DNA from: JAVBTR01 sp031556065
GTDB taxonomy: Bacteria; Bacillota; Clostridia; Christensenellales; Aristaeellaceae
Length of the DNA: 64,000 nt
Assembly: GCA_031556065.1 (NCBI GenBank)
Contig: JAVBTR010000023.1
Location: 1 to 64,000, forward strand
Reading direction: 5' to 3'
Shown here: positions 8,669-16,266 of the stretch, in pieces
Numbering within the stretch: position 1 is the first letter of the stretch
How the letters are laid out: every line of letters begins with the position of its first letter
Notes under the pieces: generated by a model
Seen by the model: only the letters and a program-made list of their open reading frames with translations
What the model was told of the DNA's origin: nothing
The model's database searches: none
Program-made: the position numbers and the translations under genes

Positions 8669-8711
8669 ATGGCATGATCTTATCGAGCCCTTTCGAAGGA
8701 GAGTGATTTTA

Positions 8712-9065
8712 ATGTTGTACTGTGAAAAGTGCGAAAGACTGACAAAGCAGATGAATCCGATCTGTCCGCACTGCAAGGAAGCCCTTCATGAACCCAAAGA
8801 CAATGATTCCGTGCTGCTGATTGAGCTGGACTTTATTCACGCTGAACTCATTGCTTCGCTGCTTAACGATCAAGGTATTCTTTTCCTGAAGGCCGGGAAA
8901 AGAGGTGCGGCATTCACCCTGCGCGGGGGAACGCTTCTGGAAGAATACCGCTTCCTGGTTCCTTATGATGTTTATGATAAGGCCAGGAACCTGGTCACGG
9001 AGGTTTTCGGTGAAGATGAGGACATAATGAAGGCGCTTGGCGCGGCTTCATTGGAAAAAGGTTAG
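8712..9065 (+). CDS. Zinc-ribbon protein, DUF2007-like signal-transducer fold
   Basis: This 117-residue protein begins with two CxxC pairs (YCEKCERL and ICPHCKEAL), which make a small zinc ribbon. A roughly 70-residue alpha/beta domain follows (LIELDFIHAELIASLLNDQG, then YRFLVPYDVYDKARNLV) that looks like the DUF2007 putative signal-transducing domain. No catalytic residues are apparent. It lies 43 bp after the toxin gene and 7 bp before the next gene, so it may be co-transcribed with both. The function is unknown, and the DUF2007 assignment is from memory of the family pattern. Confidence 0.65.
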   Translation: MLYCEKCERLTKQMNPICPHCKEALHEPKDNDSVLLIELDFIHAELIASLLNDQGILFLKAGKRGAAFTLRGGTLLEEYRFLVPYDVYDKARNLVTEVFGEDEDIMKALGAASLEKG

Positions 9066-9072
9066 GGGGCGT

Positions 9073-9666
9073 ATGATGGGCAAGCACCTGATCGATAAGC
9101 GCTTTTTTCGGGAGAATCAGCCGCAAGAATTCTCTTCAGCGCGTTTTGCATACTCTCTTTTACATATGCCTGATCTGGAAAAAAGAGTGGAAATCGTTGC
9201 TAAAGAGAAAGGCATACGAACCAACGACATAAGCACAACTCGTGAAGCGCTTGATGCGGTGTTCGATCCAAGTGATCTTTTGCAATGGCTCCGCCGGGAA
9301 ATACCTGGCCCGAACAAAGCGCAGTTGTACTCGCAGGTATTAGCCCATGAAGATTTGCTTATGCCCAGCGTGCTAAAGCGAATCCTTACCAGCTATGTTG
9401 ATGTATTTATTGAAAACACGGTTAATTTGGTCGTTCATGCCCAAAACGATTACTCTCCCTGGCTGCTGGCGCACTTTGACCAGATTCGCAACCCTTATGC
9501 GCAATCGATGATGTGTTTGGCCCTTGGCTTTCGTGCTCAGCCGGATATCATCCCCTGGATGATGCAGCAGTTTGAAAGCATGAAGAAACGCTATCCTGAT
9601 GATTCCTTCTCGGAAGGCCCGCTTTTTGGGCTGATTGAGCTTTCAGAACGTTTCGGGATGGATTGA
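9073..9666 (+). CDS. Hypothetical helical protein
   Basis: This 197-residue soluble protein has no signal peptide or membrane segment and is predicted to be largely helical. A repeat-like character is suggested by alternating helices (LLQWLRREI, LMPSVLKRILTSYVDVFIENTV, SPWLLAHFDQIRNPYAQSMMCLALGF, IIPWMMQQFE), which resembles HEAT-type arrays. I do not recognise the family. It starts 7 bp after the zinc-ribbon gene and probably forms a small unit with it. A G-rich RBS precedes the ATG at 9073; a second ATG at 9076 is possible. Confidence 0.7.
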   Translation: MMGKHLIDKRFFRENQPQEFSSARFAYSLLHMPDLEKRVEIVAKEKGIRTNDISTTREALDAVFDPSDLLQWLRREIPGPNKAQLYSQVLAHEDLLMPSVLKRILTSYVDVFIENTVNLVVHAQNDYSPWLLAHFDQIRNPYAQSMMCLALGFRAQPDIIPWMMQQFESMKKRYPDDSFSEGPLFGLIELSERFGMD

Positions 9667-9792
9667 CCTGTTGCTTATTCTTGTGAAAACACATTGGATA
9701 TGCTAGAATGTGGGGGCCAGCACGCGAGCCTTCTTTGGAGGCAAGAGTAAGAAATGGGCTGGAAAATAAAAAGGTATGAGGAGGTCGTCATT

Positions 9793-9918
9793 ATGTCTGC
9801 AATCATTAATCACAAACCTTCGGAGATGAGATTATTTTCAAACATAATATTGAGGAGACATAATGATAGAACTAAAAGGGAAACGCAATTCCGCGGTTAT
9901 TTATGCGGAGAAAATTGA
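9793..9918 (+). CDS. Possible 41-codon leader ORF overlapping rtcB
   Basis: A short frame starts MSAIINHKPSEMRLFSNII after a very good RBS (GAGGAGG, 8 bp before the ATG) and ends inside rtcB. The rtcB RBS lies within it. It could be a leader peptide that couples translation to rtcB, or simply chance. No homology is recognised. Confidence 0.3.
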   Translation: MSAIINHKPSEMRLFSNIILRRHNDRTKRETQFRGYLCGEN

Positions 9919-11056
9919 TCGGGAGACAAAAACCCAGCTGGCTGAACTGCTTCGCAATATCGCTTTTGCTGACTCGAAAATCAGGATCATGCCTGATACC
10001 CACTCGGGAAAAGGCTGCGTTGTCGGAACCACTATGACACTGAGCGGGCGGCTGTGCCCTGCAATGGTGGGTGTCGATATAGGATGCGGAATGGAAACCG
10101 TCATTTTTGATGAAAAGGATATGGACCTCCCGAAGCTGGATGCGCTTATTCACACCTACATACCTTGCGGCTCAAAGGTGCATGAAAAACCTGTGGTAAC
10201 CGATAACGCAATAGACCTATCCAAACTTCGGTGCTTTTCAAAAGTAAACAGTGGTCGTGCGTATCGCAGTATCGGCACACTTGGCGGTGGTAACCACTTC
10301 ATTGAGCTTGACAGGGATGACGACGGCACGCTTTACTTGATTATTCATTCTGGCTCCAGGCAGCTTGGAAGCGATGTGGCTAAGTATTATCAGGATGCAG
10401 CATATCGTTATCAATGTAAGAAAGCCAGGAGAAATATCCGCGCAGCAACTTTTGAACAGCGTGATGACGACGATGGATACTACACAAAGCCAGTCATCCA
10501 CGAGAAAAAGGCTCCCGAGGTCGTATATGAACGTGCAATACTTGACGGCGAGCTCTTTGATGATTATTTACACGATATCTCCATTGTTCAGGCATTTGCC
10601 GACTTAAACAGAAAAACCATGGCCGATACCATCTTAAACGGCATGGGGATGCATGTGAAAGACAGGTTTTCCAATGTTCACAACTATGTGGATGCGGAGC
10701 GCATGATCCTAAGAAAAGGCGCTGTTTCTGCAAATCAGGGTGAGCGGCTCATTATTCCGCTAAACATGCGCGATGGCGCACTCATCTGCACCGGGCTTGG
10801 CAATCCTGACTGGAACTTTTCTGCACCCCACGGCGCGGGGCGCGCCTGCAGCCGAACCGATGCGAAGTACGCGTTCAGCGTTGAAGCGTTTCAGGAGCAG
10901 ATGAAAGGCATCTATACGACGACGGCGAACGCAGGCTCGGTTGATGAATGCCCGATGGCATATAAATCGCCTGAAGGCATTATCGCGGCACTTGGGGATA
11001 CCGTGCGCATCGAAAAACGCATCCACCCTATCTATAATTTCAAGGCGTGCAATTGA
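9863..11056 (+). CDS. rtcB: RtcB RNA ligase
   Basis: This 397-residue protein carries the RtcB hallmarks. MPDTHSGKGCVVGTTM and GVDIGCGM hold the metal-binding cysteine, GTLGGGNHFIEL and IHSGSRQLG are central motifs, and the C-terminal HGAGRACSRTDAK contains the histidine that accepts GMP. RtcB seals RNAs with 2',3'-cyclic phosphate or 3'-phosphate ends to 5'-OH ends, using GTP and Mn2+, and repairs tRNA or rRNA cut by nucleases. It is cargo on the spoVT element and lies about 1.2 kb from a toxin-antitoxin pair. Its last 26 codons are repeated as a decayed fragment at 11,960. Confidence 0.95.
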   Translation: MIELKGKRNSAVIYAEKIDRETKTQLAELLRNIAFADSKIRIMPDTHSGKGCVVGTTMTLSGRLCPAMVGVDIGCGMETVIFDEKDMDLPKLDALIHTYIPCGSKVHEKPVVTDNAIDLSKLRCFSKVNSGRAYRSIGTLGGGNHFIELDRDDDGTLYLIIHSGSRQLGSDVAKYYQDAAYRYQCKKARRNIRAATFEQRDDDDGYYTKPVIHEKKAPEVVYERAILDGELFDDYLHDISIVQAFADLNRKTMADTILNGMGMHVKDRFSNVHNYVDAERMILRKGAVSANQGERLIIPLNMRDGALICTGLGNPDWNFSAPHGAGRACSRTDAKYAFSVEAFQEQMKGIYTTTANAGSVDECPMAYKSPEGIIAALGDTVRIEKRIHPIYNFKACN

Positions 11057-11092
11057 GGCGCCTTGCGACTATATCGGCCAATGAATAAAAGC

Positions 11093-11126
11093 TCGCCGCC
11101 ATATCCGATAAAGGATATGGCGGCGA
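11093..11126. terminator. Perfect 14-bp stem terminator after rtcB
   Basis: The arms TCGCCGCCATATCC and GGATATGGCGGCGA pair perfectly around a 6-nt loop. T-rich sequence flanks it on the minus-strand side, so it can end transcripts from the XRE gene at 11,220, and it also blocks read-through from rtcB. The same stem recurs at 12,076-12,109. Confidence 0.75.
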
Positions 11127-11219
11127 AAATTACTCGTACCAGCCACTCATTTTTTTCAAACAGCGATCTTTCATATGGATATGACTAAAGGATTTTAAGC
11201 CCATACACTGCAACCGTGT

Positions 11220-11462
11220 CTATTTAACTTCCTGCTCCAAATCCGCAAAAAGCTCATGATTGAAAAAATCAATAACGGTTATATTGAGTCCATCACATAT
11301 CTTCTTGATCGTTGATATGGTAGGGTTTTTGCTAGTGCGGCTAACAATGTTATTTAATGTTGACTGTGTTACGCCTGATATCGTCCCTAACTTGTTTAAG
11401 GTAATTTCGTTTTCTGTTAATAGCATTTCTATTCGGCTAATGACGGCCTCTCCAATGGTCAT
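11220..11462 (-). CDS. XRE-type helix-turn-helix regulator
   Basis: This 80-residue single-domain Cro/CI-like protein has the helix-turn-helix in LNKLGTISGVTQSTLNNIVSR followed by NPTISTIKKICDGLNITVIDFF. The ATG at 11,462 has a GAGGTGG box 6 bp upstream; an in-frame GTG nine bases earlier would overlap that RBS. It is divergent from the XRE gene at 11,603, with palindromes between them. It probably represses its own and the divergent promoter. Confidence 0.85.
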   Translation of the reverse strand: MTIGEAVISRIEMLLTENEITLNKLGTISGVTQSTLNNIVSRTSKNPTISTIKKICDGLNITVIDFFNHELFADLEQEVK

Positions 11463-11516
11463 AACATCCACCTCAACTATATATGGTTAATGTCATTCTA
11501 TCCAATATAAAGAAAG

Positions 11517-11580
11517 AAGGTTAACCTTAGACGGTTGACTTTTCGGACTGGAGAGATTAGAATTAACCATGGATGGTTAA
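11517..11580. promoter_or_regulatory. Palindromic operators between divergent XRE genes
   Basis: AAGGTTAACCTT (11,517-11,528) is a perfect 12-bp palindrome. TTAACCAT-GG-ATGGTTAA (11,563-11,580) is a second dyad with the same GGTTAA half-site. A further GGTTAA lies near 11,485. The repeated half-site in the gap between two divergent HTH genes fits repressor operators; which of the two regulators binds is not known. Confidence 0.65.
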
Positions 11581-11602
11581 ATGCACAAGATGAAGTGAGG
11601 CG

Positions 11603-11905
11603 ATGATGATGGATTATCGTTTTATGGGTAAGCAGATCAAAGCAATGCGAATCAGAAAAGGGCTCACGCAAGCACAGTTGGCTGAGCAGGTGGACCTGTC
11701 AAATGCTTTTATTAGCGCCATCGAATGTGGCACAAGAATTGCGAGCCTTGAAACCATTGTCAAGCTTGGTGATGTTTTGGATGTGCCAATAGATTGGTTG
11801 TTATTCAATCATTACAATGAAAAACGTTTTGAAGGGTATACAACTACTACTGTTCAGAAAGCGGAAAACTTGCTCGAAATTGCTTTAAAATTGTGCAAAG
11901 AATAA
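11603..11905 (+). CDS. XRE-type helix-turn-helix regulator
   Basis: This protein of about 100 residues has a Cro/CI domain (MGKQIKAMRIRKGLTQAQLAEQ, then LSNAFISAIECGTRIASLETI) and the trailing segment VLDVPIDWLLFNHY common in Firmicute element regulators. Three ATGs occur in a row (11,603, 11,606, 11,609). The third has the best spacing from the GAGG box. It is divergent from the regulator at 11,220 and shares its operator region. A paralogue with a similar layout lies at 53,262. Confidence 0.85.
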   Translation: MMMDYRFMGKQIKAMRIRKGLTQAQLAEQVDLSNAFISAIECGTRIASLETIVKLGDVLDVPIDWLLFNHYNEKRFEGYTTTTVQKAENLLEIALKLCKE

Positions 11906-11959
11906 ACACAAGTAATTAAGGCTACTGCAAGAATTAAGCTTCCTGTTCACTTCGATAAT

Positions 11960-12039
11960 GCATTATCGCGTCAACTAGATATACCATACGCAAGGAAAAA
12001 CGCATTCGTCCTATTTATAGTTTCAAGGGGTGCAATTGA
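11960..12039 (+). pseudogene. rtcB 3'-end remnant
   Basis: Codons here read IIASTRYTIRKEKRIRPIYS then FKGCN and a stop, matching the RtcB C-terminus IIAALGDTVRIEKRIHPIYN, FKACN. The match continues into the same terminator stem about 40 bp downstream. It is the tail of a second rtcB copy, or of a partial duplication, and it leaves direct repeats on both sides of the XRE pair. Confidence 0.85.
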
Positions 12040-12075
12040 GGTACATCGAGAGGATACCAAACCACAAATAAACGC

Positions 12076-12109
12076 TCGCCGCCATATCCCCTGTCGGATA
12101 TGGCGGCGA
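12076..12109. terminator. Second copy of the rtcB terminator stem
   Basis: The arms are the same 14 bases as at 11,093-11,126, with the loop changed to CCTGTC. It follows the rtcB remnant and lies 48 bp past the end of the minus-strand gene at 12,158, whose transcript it may terminate. Confidence 0.7.
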
Positions 12110-12157
12110 AATTTAATGAAGTTGATGAATCCCCGCCTTTTTTAGAATAACGGCTGC

Positions 12158-13279
12158 TTAACGGTCAAAAGTGAGGATATCCGGCAAAGATGGTTCACCC
12201 TCATCGTTTTGAAGTTCTGCGTACTGACCGGAAAAATAGAGGTCTGTATACAACAGTTCCATGGCGGCGTAGCTCATTTCAGGTGAAACGCGCGCAGGTT
12301 CTTGGGTGCTGTCTTCAAGATAGATTGCTTTAGCGATGAAAACAGGCAGAAGGACAAACTCGTTTTCGTCCTCACCCGGATATACCGCGTAGCCCAGCTC
12401 AACAGAATGAACATCGCGGATATTCCCTGCCATGATCAATCCTTCAAGCCGTGCCTTTAGCGTGTCAAAAGCGCATAGCGGCACATCTTTATGAACCACA
12501 TCGGTTACCTCAAAGAGCCTGAAGTTTACGGCGCATTCCTCATCGGGTATGGATAGGCTTAGATGCCCCTCAACGCCCAGATAGTCCGGCAAGAGGTAAC
12601 CCTTTGCGGTTCCCATAATCGGGATATTCCAAAGCGCCTGGCGGTATGACAGCTGATACGATCCGGCAGGCGTAATGGGATTTTTCATCTGCTTATCAGT
12701 CTTGCGGTATGCGCAATCCCAATATTCAAAGGCACTGACGCTAAGGTCAAACGCCCGGTCCGGGTAGAAACGCGAAAGCACCTCGTGGTAGTAAGCGTCG
12801 ACCTCCCGTACAGTCATCTTCACCCCTTCAGGGTAGGCCTTTTCCCAGTCCACTGTATCAGGCGCCAGCCTATAGCCTTTATCCACCAGCACATTCCATC
12901 CGCCAGCCTGCTCAATCGCCTTCGCAAAGGAGCTCTGTGGCCGCCAGCCCAATTGACCAGGAAGGTTGATAAATCCCCAGCCGTCCTCCTTATGGAGATA
13001 TTCGCGTGACTGTTCATCATAAACAAGCCCCTTTGCAAACACGGAGGCTTTCTCTTCATCAAGCGGCGGTAAGAGGCGTGCCTTCAAAACAGGAAAGGAA
13101 TCGATTTCCGGAATGCATATGCTATCCAGATCAATCCGGATGGTTCGCCCGTTTGCCTGATATGTTTCATGCCATCCGGCCTGCGACTGTTCGCGCAGTT
13201 CGCCAATGGATATCAATGTATCGGCTTTTGCGCAAAGAGGGAGCAGTAATGCAAAAAGAATGAGGCCTGCTCGCTTCAT
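12158..13279 (-). CDS. Exported protein of unknown function
   Basis: This 373-residue protein begins with a signal peptide (MKRAGLILFALLLPLCAKA-DT). The mature part is rich in aromatic and acidic residues and has no motif I can name. The central region (KMTVREVDAYYHEVLSRFYP) and the late segment VELGYAVYPGEDENEFVLLPVF suggest a compact extracytoplasmic domain. It starts 14 bp after the substrate-binding-protein-like gene on the same strand, so the two are probably one operon and may act together at the cell surface. It is cargo on the spoVT element. Confidence 0.75.
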   Translation of the reverse strand: MKRAGLILFALLLPLCAKADTLISIGELREQSQAGWHETYQANGRTIRIDLDSICIPEIDSFPVLKARLLPPLDEEKASVFAKGLVYDEQSREYLHKEDGWGFINLPGQLGWRPQSSFAKAIEQAGGWNVLVDKGYRLAPDTVDWEKAYPEGVKMTVREVDAYYHEVLSRFYPDRAFDLSVSAFEYWDCAYRKTDKQMKNPITPAGSYQLSYRQALWNIPIMGTAKGYLLPDYLGVEGHLSLSIPDEECAVNFRLFEVTDVVHKDVPLCAFDTLKARLEGLIMAGNIRDVHSVELGYAVYPGEDENEFVLLPVFIAKAIYLEDSTQEPARVSPEMSYAAMELLYTDLYFSGQYAELQNDEGEPSLPDILTFDR

Positions 13280-13293
13280 GACTTAGTCCCTCC

Positions 13294-14637
13294 TTAATTG
13301 CTTTCGGCATAAAGCATTTTAGCTGCGGCATTCATTTCCCGAATCAATGCGTCCATGCTCGCGCTTGACGGCTCCCTGCCCGAAAAGCGCTCGATAATGG
13401 GTATCAGCGTGTTCATGCCGGAGGTGGTTACATCCGTGTTCAAATACAGGGAATCATACGGCACACGAAGGGTCTTTGCGGCTTGCCCATAGATTTGAAG
13501 CGACTCAGGATGCACTTTCCAGTCATCCGCATGAATGGCCATAAGGTGCGCTCTTTTTAGGTCCAGTTCCTCCTGAATGCTGCGCTGGTCTTCTTCCGCC
13601 GCCTCTGATAGCTTTTTCTCAAGAACAGCGATCTCATCTTCCGCCTGTTTGACGTTTCTCTCATAATATGCCGATCGGATAGGCTGATCTAAATCCTGAT
13701 AAAGCGTATAGGCCATGTAGGATTCTTTTCGAAGGCTCTCCGCCATGAACTCGATAAACAGCAGCGCCTCCGCCTTGTTGCGCGAAGCAGGATGGATCAC
13801 CGCTGCCGAGACCGTGGTACAAAGCGCCTGCGCCGCGGCATCACCCAGCGCAGGAGGCAGAAGCATGACTGCCTTATCGCTGTCGAGCCACGTGACCGCA
13901 GCACCCATGGAGTAAGAAAACAGGAGCGATTTGTCGCCGCTGCGATTGCCATAGCTGTATTTTTCTAAAAGCTGCCAGTTATCGCAAAACAGCGCAAGCG
14001 CCTCCCGATAGCTCTCCGTACCAAAATCAAGCGGGGCATCCGGCCTTTCATATTGTAGGATGTACTGGCGCGTTAGCTCTTGAAGAAGATAGGAAAGCTC
14101 ACCGTTACAGTCATAAAAAGGCGGTGCGGACGGGTCGGTGCCGTAACGCTCATCATACTCATTGAGTTTTTGGAAGAATGCCGCATAGGTTCGCGGCACC
14201 TCGCCCATGTCATACTGCTTCCAAAGCGTTTCATCCACCGTCCAGGAAAACGCGTAGCTATTCAGCGCAAAGGCAACTAAATGCCCATCCTTCTCTAACG
14301 CGTCACGGATACCAGGATACGTAAGCTTAGAGAATGCGGTCAGCTTTTCGCTTTCGTCCAGCGGCGTCACAAACTGTTTAACCACCATGTATTTGAGCTT
14401 ACCCGGAGCATCAACAATGAAGATATCGATCGCGCCATCCTCAGTTAAAACCGCTTGTTCAAACTCAGGCAATGCCGTATCCCACTCCGTATATACTGTG
14501 ATATCTGGATATGCGTCCATAAACTGCTTAATTACATTCGGATCCCCGCCGCCGTGGACAGTAAGCGTCCCGGCAGATGCTGCCATGGGAATCCCCAGGA
14601 AGCAAAAAACGCAAAACCAAATCAAAACCTTTTTCAT
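13294..14637 (-). CDS. Extracellular solute-binding-like protein (family 1 type)
   Basis: This 447-residue protein has a signal peptide (MKKVLIWFCVFCFLGIPMAASA). A bilobal substrate-binding pattern follows: LTVHGGGDPNVIKQFMDAYPDI at the start, IDIFIVDAPGKLKYMV, then GHLVAFALNSYAFSW and a hinge-like central stretch. A coiled segment (QAEDEIAVLEKKLSEAAEE, about residues 335-365) is inserted near the end, which is unusual. There is no lipobox cysteine and no ABC permease or ATPase nearby. It is either an orphan binding protein or a sensor partner of the downstream exported protein. Confidence 0.75.
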   Translation of the reverse strand: MKKVLIWFCVFCFLGIPMAASAGTLTVHGGGDPNVIKQFMDAYPDITVYTEWDTALPEFEQAVLTEDGAIDIFIVDAPGKLKYMVVKQFVTPLDESEKLTAFSKLTYPGIRDALEKDGHLVAFALNSYAFSWTVDETLWKQYDMGEVPRTYAAFFQKLNEYDERYGTDPSAPPFYDCNGELSYLLQELTRQYILQYERPDAPLDFGTESYREALALFCDNWQLLEKYSYGNRSGDKSLLFSYSMGAAVTWLDSDKAVMLLPPALGDAAAQALCTTVSAAVIHPASRNKAEALLFIEFMAESLRKESYMAYTLYQDLDQPIRSAYYERNVKQAEDEIAVLEKKLSEAAEEDQRSIQEELDLKRAHLMAIHADDWKVHPESLQIYGQAAKTLRVPYDSLYLNTDVTTSGMNTLIPIIERFSGREPSSASMDALIREMNAAAKMLYAESN

Positions 14638-14830
14638 CTTAATCCCTCCTTACCCCTCTATGCGCTGAGCCTGAGGGAACATAACGTCATACCTGTAAAT
14701 GGTTTTCCGTTCATGTTCACCTTGCTCTTTTCCTACGAATGATCATTCATATGTAAGACGGCCAAGGGATGGGTTATCTCACATCCCGGCAAAAATAGTT
14801 CTAGATTTTCCTGTACTCCTTTTTGGACAC

Positions 14831-14859
14831 AAAAATACCGGGAGTGTAATCCCCCGGTA
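14831..14859 (-). terminator. Rho-independent terminator of the mobilization operon
   Basis: On the minus strand the stem TACCGGG/CCCGGTA is followed by TTTTTG. It sits about 50 bp past the last gene of the primase-helicase-relaxase operon. The rest of the 14,638-14,911 gap holds the upstream region of the solute-binding gene and nothing else I can identify. Confidence 0.75.
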
Positions 14860-14911
14860 AGAGACGCTCAATTTAGAGATATACGGAAATTATTGAATAG
14901 GTTGTTGCTTA

Positions 14912-15181
14912 TCAGCGCTCGAACGATGCAGATGCACTGCGCTGCTTTTTCTCACGCTGAACAGCCGTTTCGGCATTACGCTTCTTGTTGAAGGAAAGCA
15001 AATCCAATGTGCTTTGACGCAGTTCACGATTGCCGGATTGATATACGGCAACCAAATATTTTTTCTCCTTAAACTTAGCATAAATGGGTTTGAGCTGCTC
15101 GCGCACGGCAGGATCGTTTTTTTCCGCATTGGTCAGCCAAACCTCTACCAATTGCTGGTCATCCCGGACATTGATCTCCAA
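14912..15181 (-). CDS. Small conserved mobilization-operon protein
   Basis: This protein of about 89 residues begins MEINVRDDQQLVEVWLTNAE and continues with VREQLKPIYAKFKEKKYLVAVYQSG, ending in a basic tail. I chose the TTG at 15,181 because AAGGAG lies about 10 bp upstream; starts at the GTG or TTG nearer the relaxase stop are possible. It follows mobV directly. The context and the basic C-terminus suggest an accessory factor for DNA transfer, but no family function is recognised. Confidence 0.65.
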   Translation of the reverse strand: MEINVRDDQQLVEVWLTNAEKNDPAVREQLKPIYAKFKEKKYLVAVYQSGNRELRQSTLDLLSFNKKRNAETAVQREKKQRSASASFER

Positions 15182-15213
15182 ACACTTCACACTCCTTGTT
15201 GCCAATAGTTTCC

Positions 15214-16164
15214 TCAACGCTCCTTGGGTTTATACATGGCCGCTTTCTTTGCGGTATTCAAAATCTCCGGTGGAATCAAATCAATAGTCCGTTTCAAATC
15301 TTCATACTCGCTTAGCTTCTGGTTGATCTCAAGCTTGCGCTGGACGCTTTCCCGGCTGGCGGAATTCAGCTCCTTACCCAGTCTGGCGTTTTCAGCAGAC
15401 AGATCTTTATAGACCTTATCGTATTTCTTCATCTGGGTTTGCATCTTTTCCGCATTGGGGATATACTTTTCGATTAACTCGGATATCTGGTCTCGCTTGG
15501 ACTTGGCGTTGAAAACGTTGATATCATCCAACAGCGCCAAGATCGCATCCCTTTGACGGTTGAGATGCGCGGCCTCCTTGAACAACCTCGGCGGAATATG
15601 GTCACGGCCTGTTTCGCTGGCACTTTCGCCGCGCTCCAGGTTCGGATATTTTTTAACCATGTGCTTCCAGAATGAATCCTGCCATTGCGTCAGCTTTTTC
15701 TTGTTGCCCAGGATATCCTTGGCCGAAAGCCGCTGATCTTGTGTCAGTGGGACAAAAGATAGGTGCATATGAGGTGTTTTCTCATCCATGTGGACCACGG
15801 CAGATATGATCGTTTCAGGCGATTGTTGCTGTTTCATGAAAGTTAGAGCTTCTTCGAAAAAGACCTTGATCTCTGATTTCTTCTTGCCTTTGAAAAATGC
15901 CGGACTGGCTGTAATCAAAGTTTCGACCACCCGGATGCTATCCTTGCGGGTGCGGCATCCAACGGCTGCTATTTGACTCTCCGCCTCTGCGCGATACTTC
16001 CCAATGGGCGTAACCAAGTGGAAGTTGTCCTTACTGCGGCTGGTATCTACATCCGGATTGCTGGCATACTTTTCCTTCGTGCGCTCGTCGTGGGCTTCAA
16101 TGTTGCCGATTTCCGGGCCTTTGTATTTTGCAAATCGCAAAATGGCGTATTGTGCATTTGCCAT
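15214..16164 (-). CDS. MobV-type plasmid relaxase (Pre/Mob)
   Basis: This 316-residue protein has the MobV features. The N-terminal motif NIEAHDERTKEKYASNPDVD is followed by a stretch typical of Pre/Mob proteins. The metal-binding histidine triad VHMDEKTPHMHLSFVPL lies at about residues 124-140, and a C-terminal coiled coil occupies residues 215-300. MobV relaxases nick oriT and pilot the strand into recipient cells with the help of a co-resident conjugation system. Repeat-rich DNA just upstream could be oriT. The gene is the third of an operon that begins with the CHC2 protein. Confidence 0.92.
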   Translation of the reverse strand: MANAQYAILRFAKYKGPEIGNIEAHDERTKEKYASNPDVDTSRSKDNFHLVTPIGKYRAEAESQIAAVGCRTRKDSIRVVETLITASPAFFKGKKKSEIKVFFEEALTFMKQQQSPETIISAVVHMDEKTPHMHLSFVPLTQDQRLSAKDILGNKKKLTQWQDSFWKHMVKKYPNLERGESASETGRDHIPPRLFKEAAHLNRQRDAILALLDDINVFNAKSKRDQISELIEKYIPNAEKMQTQMKKYDKVYKDLSAENARLGKELNSASRESVQRKLEINQKLSEYEDLKRTIDLIPPEILNTAKKAAMYKPKER

Positions 16165-16193
16165 GGGCTCTGTCTCCTTTGTAGTCTAAATTT

Positions 16194-16252
16194 TGTGTAC
16201 CGTATGTACATCTGTACGGAGGGTGGTATGTATGGTACGGATAGTACGGATG
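16194..16252. other. Candidate oriT region upstream of mobV
   Basis: Three GTACGGA copies (16,214, 16,235 and 16,244) lie beside inverted GTAC-containing repeats (TGTACCGTATGTACA at 16,196-16,210). In MobV plasmids the transfer origin lies immediately upstream of the relaxase gene, as here. The repeats are direct observation; the oriT role is inference. Confidence 0.4.
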
Positions 16253-16266
16253 ATTTATAGTGATTT

